The notes beneath the pieces are model-generated. The model was not told where the DNA came from, did no database searches, and worked only from the letters and a program-made list of their open reading frames with translations. From assembly GCA_035222895.1 (NCBI GenBank), contig JAVYIG010002104.1, positions 207,539-271,538 on the forward strand: a stretch of 64,000 nucleotides of DNA, given 5' to 3'. The position numbers and the translations under genes are program-made. This document shows, piece by piece, positions 35,159-43,658 of this stretch. Position 1 is the stretch's first letter. Every line of letters starts with the position of its first letter. The DNA is from Strongylocentrotus droebachiensis. Its lineage: Eukaryota; Echinodermata; Echinoidea; Camarodonta; Strongylocentrotidae.

Positions 35159-38100
35159 AGAGATAAAGAGAGGGAAGGGTTAGTGGCAGACATATCATAA
35201 TAATGATCAAAAGCATGACATCATTTCATTGTTTCTATTACTTACTGGTGATTGTGGTGTCTTGCGATGTCGTTGTGTCTGACATCGTAGACGTAATACT
35301 CGTCGCGGGCTTGCTCGTGGCGTCCGTAGTCGATAATTCTGTTGACTCTTAAACGTTTGATACATGTATAGTTGATGGTTCAGGGTTGTAACAAATGAAT
35401 CTACACGTTCAAAAGCAATGAGATTAGGAATAACAACCCTCTAGGACAACTACCCCCGGACAACTAACACCGAGACACCTACCCCCTAGGACAACTAACC
35501 CCAGACTACTACCCCTATGACAACCATCCTCTAGGACAACTACCCCCGGACAACTAACCCCTACGACAACCATCCTCTAGGACAGGCCTTCTCAACTGGC
35601 GGCGCGCGCGCAACTTGTGGCGCTTGCGGTCAGTTGGAGTGGCGCGCGACTGCATGTTGCAACAACAAAACAAAAAACAGAAAGAAAGAAAATATATATT
35701 TTAGAATAAAATACCCAGCTAAATTAAGAAGTTGCAGTCGAATTAGAGCCCAAAATGCCTGCTTATCAAACAGGAAGAGAGGGGAATTTATCGTTTTTTA
35801 CCACTTTATACGAATCTAAACCTAAGGTCTGAACAACAATTAGCTTACAATGGGATACCAATTTTAACTTTGCCAATCTCTGGAAACATCTTATTTTTGT
35901 TTGTTTAATTTTCACTTTATTTTGACGTTTCCCGGATTTATTGCACACAAAAAAATGCGTATACATATTCCTCCGGTGTAATTGTACCCAGGAATTGTAC
36001 TAATTTGTTCACATCATTATGAAATTATGATTAAATATATTGTGGACTGAAATGGTGCTAAAAAGCCCCATTTGGGCCTTTAGAAAGCCCTAAATACACC
36101 AGCTCCAGGGGCCTCCGCCCCCCTATTACCCCCGTTAGGGATTCGCCCGTGGACCCCACCCATTTAGGCTCGGTCGCTGCGCTCCCTCGCAGCACAGTCA
36201 ACCATACAGGGTGGCACTTCAACTACAAATTCTTTTCGTTTTGGCACTTCCAATAAACTAGTTGAGAAGGCCTGCTCTAGGACATCTACCCCCCGGAAAA
36301 CTATCCCTATGACAATCATCCTCTAGCACAATTCTCCCCGGACAACTACCCCCTACGACAACCATCCTCCAGGACAACTACCCCCTGACAACTACCCTGA
36401 GACACCTACCCCCTAGGAAAACTATCACCCGGACAACTACCCCTATGACAACCATCCTCTATGACTACTACCCCCGGACAACTATCCAAGGGGTTAGTTG
36501 TCTGGGATAGTTGTCCGGGGGTAGTTGTCCTAGGGGGTAGTTGTCCTGGAGGGCCGTTGTCCTAGGGGGTAGTTGTCTGGGGGTAGTTGTCCGGGGGTAG
36601 TTGTCCTAGGGGAAGTTGTCCTAGGGGTTGTCGTCCTATAGGGTCGTTATCCGGGGGTGGTTATCCGCCGGCTGGTTGTCCAGGGGGTAGGTGTCCCGAT
36701 ACGGATTTATATAGAAGGCCATAACGAAGAAAATTTTGCTCCTTGACAACATATAAATTGTATCAGTCAATTTATCTTATGAGGTATTATTTGCGTTAGC
36801 AAATTTAGTGGTGCTTTGTCAAAGACCAAGGAATTTTGTACCAAATAATTTATCTAAATGTGTTCCTGTGGCGTGTTTGTCAATACACTCGTGGACAAAC
36901 GAATGAGATGGGAACTTCCCCCCTTTAAAAAAGTGTTAGCGACAACAACAACAAGCCCGTGACAGGAAAGAGATAAAGACTAAGAGAGAGAAAGAGAGAT
37001 AGAGAGAGAAAGTCGAGTAGGGGGGGGGGGGGGAAGGGGAAGTGCCTAGACATATTTTATTAATGATCGAATGCATGACATCATTTCGTTGTTTCTCTTA
37101 CTGGAAATTGTGATTTCTTGCGAAGTCGTTGCGTCTGATCGTTCCAGCATCATGGCCGTAGGGGTCGGCTCGGACTTGGTTTTGGCTTCTGTTATCACCG
37201 ACTCTGAATGGAATTCAAACAAATTAAAAGAACGATTAAATTAGTGGGGAAAAATCAGTCAGGGAATGAAAGGAAAACAGACATACAGAGACAAATAATT
37301 TGCAAAGAGGGAAGAAGAAGAACAACAACATCAAGAACGTTGTCGTTAAACTTATAGGCAAAATATACATTTAAATAATTGACGGACACTGACCCCTCAT
37401 AAAGTGTTTTAGCGACGCTCTTTAAAGAAGGCCAAGGAATAATAAGACCATACAAAATAAGAATTAGACGGTCACTTCCCCCTTCAAACAAATATTTTAG
37501 CGACGCCCGAATAGACCTAGAGAGAGAGAGAGAGAAGGGGCATATAGTGGCTAGACCCATTATGATAATAATCAGATGCATGACGTCATTTCCATGATAC
37601 CATTGCCTAGACATACCAGAGGTAGTGGTGTTTTGAGAAGTCGTTGTGTCTGAGCGTTCCGTCATCGTAGTCGAAGGGCTCGTCGTAGGCTTGGTCGTCG
37701 CTTCCTTCGTTGACTCTATGATCACTGAAAATAACAAAAACAAACAAACATAACTGACGGAAATGACGATGCTTAACATTATTTTCATTCAAAAAACTCC
37801 CCGTCGGCTGTCTCCAGGTGCTCTTAGTCAGGGTACGGGAATAGGATCACGGAGAGGGGGGGGGGGGGGGGGGGGGTAGAAAAATATAAATCGGAAGATA
37901 ATTTTCGTGCGGGAATCCATCAGTTCTATCAAAATGTTTCGAAAGAGGTATTTCTTCTTAATCATTATCATATTCTCTTCTTCTTCTTTTTCTTCTTCTT
38001 CTTCAGTTGCAGTACCGGCCACCGTGCGTATCAGGACAATTACCCACTGGGCAATCACCCCCCGGAAAATCACCCCGGAAAACCACCCCTCCAGGACAAT

Positions 38101-39473
38101 TACCCCCCAAGGAGAATTACCCCCGAGGACAACTACCTCCCGAGGACAATTACCCCTCCCCCGCGAGGACAACCAACCCCTATTGATAATCACCCCCAAG
38201 GAATTTGTAACACTGTGACGTATAGGCGAGCTCCTTTCCAAATTGCTTACTACAGCAAATGTTAAAAACTTTCATCTTCTTAGTTATTAATGAAGTTCAT
38301 ATTAGTCTTTTCAAATTATTCAATTCGATGTTGGGGTGGAAGCTGCCTTTTCCCCCGTTGTTTTTGCCACTGAGTAAAGAACAGAAATTACATTTCTTAG
38401 AAATTTAACAATACATTGCGCGCAGATGAGTACGTACGCGTTACAGCCTCTCTCACCAACAAAGAAATTAGGATGCAAGATTTCCTTTATGCATCCTCTG
38501 TAACTTTTTTAATCAGCTGATCGTTAGTCTTTGTATTAAAATGGGCCCTCATTCATGATCCAAAATTAAAATTTTCTTTACGTTATCTATATATTTCTGT
38601 TCAGTGTCATGCTGAAGTATAATATGTTTTCTTGTACGGTAAATTATTTTGAAATAGAATTTGCCTTCAAGTAATATATACGGTGCCATGTCAAAAGAAA
38701 ATAAATATCCGCTCTCTGATAATTCATCTCATTTGATTTTGTAACTCCAGCGCAGCGTTTTTCAATTTAATTTTCTGGGGGGTAATTGTCCTTGGGGGGT
38801 AATTTTCCGGGGGACGATTGCCCAGGGGATAATTTTCCTAGAACCGCCACCGTCATGTATTGTCGTACTGGTGAGGTGCTGTGCAGAATGTGTGTACAAT
38901 GTTTGATAAAAGATATAGCAAACTGCGCGCAAGTAAAAATAAATGTGGACTTTTTGTTTACACCCTGTAAAATATCTCTTCATGCTATTTGTTATTTAAT
39001 TGACCACTTCCTACACCTACTTTCATCGCAGTGTCTCCCTTGAAACCCACTTGAGCAGGTACAGTTGTAGCCTACCATAGTCTCCTCACACCAGCCGTTT
39101 TTACAGAGGTTTTTGCCACAATCTGCAAAATGAGTAATAATGGGATGAAAATCAATACGGATAAACAAATTATCAATACAAGTTGTACTGTTTGGGAGAA
39201 GACACTTACACAGAAAAACTGAAATTAGCCATGTTTACGACTAGGTTACAATCAATAAGCCAGTTCACAGTTGCAGTCTGAGCATGAGCAGGTAAAGGTC
39301 ATTGCAGAACAAATTTTGAAATACACGGAGACAAAGTGAGCGTTTTTTCTCGCTCAACATCCCCCACCCCCCACCCTCGAGGAAAAAAGGATAAATTTCT
39401 GGTCACAATTATTTGTTTCCTTTTTTTTTTTTTTTTTGGACTCCAAAAAAAAAAAAAAAAAAAGTGTCCGCTT

Positions 39474-39511
<38 letters not shown>

Positions 39512-42500
39512 CCTCCCGCACTGAGCGACTTTTCGGCCGGCGCGATTTTCAAATTTTCGGGAGCAAAAAAAAAAAAAGTTGGGCCCCCTCCCCTAAGAAA
39601 TCCTGGATCCGCGCCTGGCCCTCTCTCTCTCTCATGATGCACCCGCAAGCCTACTGTATATCTACATCACCATGCAAGCCGCCAATTACAAGCAGCATCT
39701 ATTACTCAAGTTATGGATTGGAAACCAGATTCACGTATTTAATGAGCTTTGACCTACATACTCGGAAATTGAACTTAGGCTCTATTTTGATATCATGTAT
39801 CTTCATGTCAAATTTCGTCAAACATTACTCAAGTTATCGAATGGAAACCAAATTCGCATATTTAATGAGCTATGACCTTTTTCATTTGACCTACATACTC
39901 CGAAATCGAACTAAGCCTGTATTTTGATATCATGTACCTTCATATCAAATTTCATTAAAATCCGTCAACCATTACTGAAGTTTATAGATCGGAAACCAGA
40001 TGTGTATTTTTTCGCATATTCAATGAGCTATGAACTTTGACCTTTGACCTACATACTCCGAGATCGAACCTAGCCTGTATTTTGATATCATGTACCTTCA
40101 TATTCAATTTCATTAAAATCCGTCAAACATTACTTTAGTTATCGATTGGAAACCACATTTGTTACGGACGCACACACGGACTGACTGACGGACGCACGCA
40201 CTGAAGGACGGACGGCAGCGTTACTATATCCACTCCGACTTTGTCGGCGAGGGGATAATGATAGGAAGAGTGGATATTTATAATATCCTTTAAAAATGTA
40301 TGACCTGTACTTATATTGATTGATTAGTGGAAAAAAGAAGTTGACATTGAGAACAAAAGTAAATATCAAGAAAGCATGAGACTTACCCGGAATTCTGCAT
40401 ATTATATGTTGGCCAGGAATTTTTCCAGCGATGACGGCAGGTGGAGAGAAGAGTTTTGGGACAGTCTGCAACATGGTGCCATCGGGCAGTTGCACCATCT
40501 TACACTTTAACTCGTCAGGACAAGATGTTAAATTCGTCAGTTTGGCCGAATCCGCTAAAACAGGCATGGCTGTGTAGAATAAAACAAAAACGAAAATCGA
40601 CAGTGAACTCTTCCTCCTACTGCTCTCCATACTCTTCCTATTCCCCTCTCCTTCCCGTCGTTCCTCTTCCCCGCCTCCCATCCTCCCCCCATCTTCTTTG
40701 CCTTCTACCTCCTCCTCTCCCCCTTTAGCATCATTCCCTTTCTCCCCCTTTTCCTCCTCATCCTCCTCCTCAATCTCCTCCTTTCCTCCCTAATTTTCCT
40801 TCTCTTCTTTCTCCTCCTCCCCTTCCTCCTCCTTTACAACTCGCTCCTCCTCCCCTTCCTCCCCTACTCCTCTTCGTCGCTATCCCCCTCTCACCACCTC
40901 TCCTTCCTCTCCTCCTTCCCTATGCATCCCTCCCCTCCCGTACTCCTAACGAATGAAATTTCCCGTAAGATATTTTAAAACATTTATTTATTATTATTCA
41001 TTATTTATTTATTCATTTAAGATTCCACATAGATTTCACTTCATTATGGTAATTTTGTAAGCCAACTTTTTTCAGCAGCATTCGTAAAATCATGAAAATA
41101 CGACGCATATAATTATGAAGTCACACTTATACTTACCAAAGGACAAACAAGTAACGGTACCAAACAGCAGCTTCCACAATACACTGATCCTTTGGTCTGT
41201 AGCCTGTATTCATAAAAAAAATGTTAACATTTACATGAACTAAATAGAACAAGAACAAGAGCAAAGACAAGAACAAAATAAGAACAACAGAACAAATGAT
41301 GATAAATAATGACTAATAATGCTAATGGTATTATTGAAAATGGTGATAATAACAATAATGATGCTGATTATATGTTATAACTATTGATAAGAGCAATTAC
41401 AGTAACATGTCGCACATACATGTACGTCAGAACGTGACGGGCTGGGAGGGAACGTACTGGCATCCTTGGCGAACCACGTGCCGAACCGTAGTGTGCATTG
41501 GAGCCTCCGGGACAGCAGCCACTTTCACTCCTACGGCCCGTCACGGAAAACGTGATAGACCGTGAGAAACCTTGGCCAGACTTAACAAAACTTGAATACA
41601 GAGACAAAATTGGCCCAAATCCCGTAGCGCACTACGTTTCAGGCAGACGGGGCTGCCGTGGCTGCTGGGACTATAGTGTAAACGTAGCATACAATTTCCA
41701 TCCAATTCTTAGAAAACTTAGAGCACAGAAAGCCTTGTTCAGGCAATTATTAACAGTAGGCTTGATTATTGTAATGGATTGTTGTTTGTTTTGCCATATT
41801 AAAAAATAATCAAGTCGAGGATGTCCAGAATGCATGTGCAAGACTTGAGACCAATTCCTCAAATTTGCCCATATTACACCTGTTTGTTTTTCGGAAGCAG
41901 AATAAGATTCCATGGCATGTTAATGTATCAAAATATCAATAAAAGTCAACAAAGGTTAAACTGGTTACAACAAAACTATTTAAAAAAGATTAAATAGAGT
42001 TGGGTGTTAAATTGTATGAAGGTGTCTTTATCAAGTAGTATTATTTCTGATAATACAGAGAAGTTCTAAGAATAATAGGCCTATTTGTTCTACTTAGACG
42101 TCATTTGACACATTATTTGCGAGACACACTTTAAACAAGAATTACACATGTAATACGAGATGATTATTACGAAAGATGAGAACTGTTAAAGAAATTGAAG
42201 TAATTTCAATGAACTAAATGCTAAATTAGATGCTCAAAATTAGTTTGAATATATAAAGGGCAGGATTACGTGATCATGTCATTCTAAAATGTATGCAAGC
42301 TTGACGAAAAGCGTACATAACCCATGAATTTGAATGAGAAACATGTTAATTTGATTGAATCAAACGCGAATCTTAATGCACAGATAATGAATTTGTACTT
42401 TCGAATAGCAAGACTGGGACAAATCAATTTATTTCGATTGAATGGATTTGAAAGGTTGCGAAATTGGCCGGGAAAATCTATGTTTTCTCTTCTTTTCTGC

Positions 42501-43658
42501 TCTTTTACATTTTTCTTTTCTATTTTCCTCATCCTTATTCTTTTTTCTTCTTTAAGGCCTGATGTAGATCAAATATGGACGTTCAACTAAAAAGAGCATG
42601 AAATTTGCCCAATAGACCAGTTCGTAGTTAGCACATATTAAACATTTGTATCGAATGATTACTATAAGACTCCAGTCTAACTCAAGCTTTTGCTTTCTTT
42701 GGCTGAAGTCTCATGTGCAATTATATTTCTTTAAACTTGAACCACACAGCCATTATTCATTTAGTCATGAGTCACTCTCATTTTCATCACATGAACGTCG
42801 ATTCCTACATCATGCCTCTCTGTTCAAGTTATTTAAGAAAACAAATCTATTCTCTTTTTTTTTTTTTTTACACATTAATTACATTCTATTATTTCGGAAT
42901 GTATCATATTTTGTTTTTCTCTTTTCCTTAAGCGAGGTTTTTATTTCTTTAATTTCAATACATATTTACATTAATTACTATATAATTGAATGGGAAAACA
43001 CATTGGCTAAAAATTAAAGTATGTTCAACAATTCTTACAGCTTAGTATTATTTTCTTTGTCAACACATTCATAGCTTTAACAATTTTTTTTTAGCAACGA
43101 CTTGAATTAAAATAACAAAGTATGCGGGTAAATAACAGAACCATTTACAATCTTTTTATCGTAACATTTAGAAATTGCATATTGCGCATAATTTAAAATA
43201 ATATCCAGGAGAGTATATTTCTTGTTTCTATATGTCCTTACCTACAACTAATATCTTTTGGCTGACTTGAAGTTCTACTTTGAATAGGTAGAATATCAAA
43301 TGATAAGTTATTTCCAACACATAGTCACATCTTTGCAATTCAACAAAATTGAAACCTTGAATCAACTTTTTCACAAGTGCATAAATTATTATTCACCATT
43401 TGCGATTTAAAAAAAATCTTTTAAGGCAATAATCTTATGAATCATCTTGAAGTTAAATTGTTTAACTTTAGTATTACGAATTTGCTTTAATTTAAATGAA
43501 AATATATATTTTCAAACAAAGTCATTATCTAAATCTAGAAAGGAATCATGTATATGCTTATATTGGGACGGGCATTAAGTAAAACGGCAATGAAATCAAG
43601 TCAGGCTCATGATGGCCATTTCACTTTGATTGAAACAAAAACATAAAATACTTACCAT
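29857..43658 (-). CDS. Secreted EGF / mucin-like / C-type lectin protein (multi-exon gene span)
   Basis: Assembled on the minus strand from 11 exons: 43658-43656 (ATG), 41203-41137, 40569-40387, 39122-39021, 37724-37617, 37203-37102, 35347-35246, 34689-34591, 32633-32532, 31837-31736, 30257-29857. All splice sites are GT/AG, and all junctions from exon 2 on are phase 1. The total is 1371 nt, a 456-residue protein. Order: signal peptide (1-29), a region with three Cys (about 30-84), an EGF domain (about 85-118), six Ser/Thr-rich modules (about 119-323), and a C-type lectin domain (about 324-456). No transmembrane segment follows, so it should be secreted. Likely roles are extracellular recognition or adhesion, but the ligand is unknown. 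I know no named orthologue. Confidence 0.82.
30260..31560. other. Lectin intron, no further exon found
   Basis: AT-rich intron between the last mucin exon and the lectin exon. Small ATT and GAT microsatellites lie near 30345-30440. No mucin-type exon relic seen. Confidence 0.5.
31565..31670. repeat. (GA)n tract beside mucin exon g
   Basis: A GAGAGA run followed by GGGAAGGGGAAGTGGCTAGA, a junction sequence shared with the tracts at about 32220, 35110 and 36980. Confidence 0.85.
31736..31837 (-). CDS. Mucin-like exon g (102 nt)
   Basis: Encodes a Thr/Ser-rich module beginning ELTELSTTDAKTKPTTSSTT and ending QETTNS. Acceptor TTTCAG, donor GTAAG, phase 1 at both ends. Suited to dense O-glycosylation. 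Confidence 0.85.
32222..32460. repeat. Long (GA)n tract beside mucin exon f
   Basis: About 240 bp of GAGAGA with minor interruptions, ending in GGGAAGTGGCTAGA like the other exon-linked tracts. Confidence 0.9.
32532..32633 (-). CDS. Mucin-like exon f (102 nt)
   Basis: Encodes ESVESSTTDVATKTATRPMT through SPETTAS. Acceptor TTTCAG and donor GTAAGT, phase 1 at both ends. Same module as exon g with more substitutions. Confidence 0.85.
32990..33080. repeat. (GA)n tract of a vestigial exon unit
   Basis: GAGAGA run followed by GGCTATAGTGGCTAAACCC, the degraded form of the sequence that precedes each mucin exon. Confidence 0.8.
33100..33153. repeat. Perfect 54-bp palindrome
   Basis: Each 27-nt arm starts GGCCCGAATTCACAAAGG, and the arms meet at GTC|GAC with no spacer. 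It sits in the lectin gene where a mucin-exon unit has lost its exon. It resembles two fused MITE ends without an interior. Confidence 0.95.
33592..33648 (-). pseudogene. Broken mucin exon e
   Basis: The 3' half matches the other modules (SERSDATTSQETL-type reading) and keeps a GTAAGAG donor. The 5' half and acceptor are gone: upstream it joins GACGGTCACC, a sequence found in the introns of sibling units at about 32903 and 37470. It was probably deleted by recombination between repeats, so I leave it out of the gene model. Confidence 0.75.
33655..34080. repeat. G/C-run repeat sequence in a lectin intron
   Basis: C and G homopolymers with duplicated TTTTCAGCAAAAGT segments at about 33890 and 33970. 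Part resembles 21290-21350 in reverse. No exon. Confidence 0.5.
34591..34689 (-). CDS. Mucin-like exon d (99 nt)
   Basis: Encodes ESTKEATNKPTASPSTTMTE through QSTTTSG with donor GTATGT. It is the sister of exon a, sharing the ESTKEAT and MTERSD blocks and the same donor variant. Phase 1 at both ends. Confidence 0.87.
35053..35117 (-). pseudogene. Truncated EGF exon copy
   Basis: Matches the 3' two-thirds of the EGF exon (CEETMVGYSCHCSSGFQGRH). The 5' part is replaced by a GA tract at about 35115, the final Cys codon TGC has become TAC (Tyr), and the donor is lost. It lies upstream of exon d just as the intact EGF exon lies upstream of exon a. Confidence 0.85.
35110..35175. repeat. (GA)n tract at the broken EGF exon
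   Basis: GAGAGA run that replaces the 5' end of the duplicate EGF exon. It is followed by the shared intron sequence leading to mucin exon c. Confidence 0.85.
35246..35347 (-). CDS. Mucin-like exon c (102 nt)
   Basis: Encodes ESTELSTTDATSKPATSITS through QDTTIT, phase 1 at both ends, donor GTAAGT. The acceptor reads TTTAAG where its siblings have TTTCAG, so splicing may be weaker or the exon often skipped. Confidence 0.78.
35438..36695. mobile_element. Foldback-type element built of GGACAACTACCCC minisatellites
   Basis: Left arm repeats GGACAACTACCCC-type units of about 14-20 bp; the right arm from about 36490 repeats the complement GGGGTAGTTGTCC. Flanking sequence matches the intron of sibling exon units, which lack the insert. 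A 692-bp hAT-like MITE is nested inside. Confidence 0.7.
35583..36274. mobile_element. hAT-like MITE nested in the minisatellite (692 bp)
   Basis: Ends CAGGCCTTCTCAACT and its reverse complement AGTTGAGAAGGCCTG, flanked by the exact 8-bp direct repeat CTCTAGGA (35575-35582 and 36275-36282). An 8-bp duplication with CAG ends is the hAT hallmark. No transposase remains. Confidence 0.9.
36980..37035. repeat. (GA)n and G-run tract beside mucin exon b
   Basis: Short GAGAGA tract, then a G run, then GGGGAAGTGCCTAGAC, the degenerate junction shared by exon units. Confidence 0.75.
37102..37203 (-). CDS. Mucin-like exon b (102 nt)
   Basis: Encodes ESVITEAKTKSEPTPTAMML through QEITIS; acceptor TTCAG, donor GTAAGAG, phase 1 at both ends. 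Less Thr-rich than its siblings. Confidence 0.82.
37617..37724 (-). CDS. Mucin-like exon a (108 nt)
   Basis: Encodes IIESTKEATTKPTTSPSTTM through QNTTTSG. Acceptor TTTTCAG and donor GTATGT, phase 1 at both ends. It is longer than the other modules because it has extra bases after the acceptor. Confidence 0.88.
38030..38845. mobile_element. Foldback element with GGGCAATCACCCC arms
   Basis: The left arm at 38030-38210 and right arm at 38775-38845 carry inverted units such as CTGGGCAATC and GGAAAATCACCCC. Shorter fragments of the same family lie at about 47010-47065 and 51485-51535. The interior is AT-rich without coding signs. Confidence 0.6.
39021..39122 (-). CDS. EGF-like domain exon (102 nt)
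   Basis: Acceptor TTTGCAG, donor GTAGGT, phase 1 at both ends. The peptide DCGKNLCKNGWCEETMVGYN continues to CTCSSGFQGRHCDE. The six-cysteine pattern C-x4-C-x4-C-x8-C-x-C-x8-C with the SSGFQG turn is a standard EGF domain. It lacks the Asp/Asn pattern of Ca-binding EGFs. Confidence 0.93.
39400..39625. repeat. Homopolymer-rich element ending in CCTGGATCCGCGCCTGG
   Basis: Poly-T, poly-A and a C run of about 30, then a tail with the same GGATCCGCGCCTG terminus as the elements at 22820 and 53036. Confidence 0.6.
39690..40165. repeat. Tandem repeat of about 125-160 bp, roughly four units
   Basis: Units share CATTACTCAAGTTAT, GGAAACCA, TTTAATGAGCTATGA, TTGACCTACATACTC and TTTTGATATCATGTA. They are followed by ACGGACGGAC-type sequence near 40170-40215. 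Lies in the intron between exon 3 and the EGF exon. Confidence 0.8.
40387..40569 (-). CDS. Lectin gene exon 3: end of signal peptide and N-terminal region
   Basis: Acceptor CTACACAG, donor GTAAGT. It completes the signal peptide (AMPVLA, cleavage before DSAKL) and encodes LTNLTSCPDELKCKMVQLPD through HIICRIP. Three cysteines are visible; I do not recognise the domain. An in-frame ATG at 40630 upstream of the acceptor could start a shorter-signal isoform, but the spliced model is stronger. Confidence 0.85.
40640..40950. repeat. CT-rich polypyrimidine tract
   Basis: TCCTCC/CTTCC-rich sequence in lectin intron 2, without exon signals. Confidence 0.75.
41137..41203 (-). CDS. Lectin gene exon 2: signal peptide core
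   Basis: Joined to the ATG of exon 1 it reads MATDQRISVLWKLLFGTVTC followed by LSF, a basic start and hydrophobic core. Acceptor AATACAG, donor GTAAGT. It leaves one base that pairs with the first two of exon 3 to give Ala. Confidence 0.85.
41210..43650. other. Lectin intron 1, with an unexplained GC-rich island
   Basis: Mostly AT-rich. The exception is 41430-41680, a GC-rich patch with small inverted repeats (CGTGACGGGC and GCCCGTCACG). It is open in both strands but I recognise no domain. Confidence 0.4.
43656..43658 (-). CDS. Lectin gene exon 1: start codon at the exon end
   Basis: On the minus strand an exon ends AAAATG|GTAAGT, so the start codon is the last codon of a largely untranslated exon. 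The 5' limit is unknown. The next exon begins with G, giving a good translation-start context after splicing. Confidence 0.75.

Noticed and set aside
40139-40681. Single-exon 180-residue protein starting MGGGEEERREGEG
   Set aside because: It reads through the exon 3 acceptor and donor. The spliced model with a signal peptide from exon 2 explains the conserved part better.
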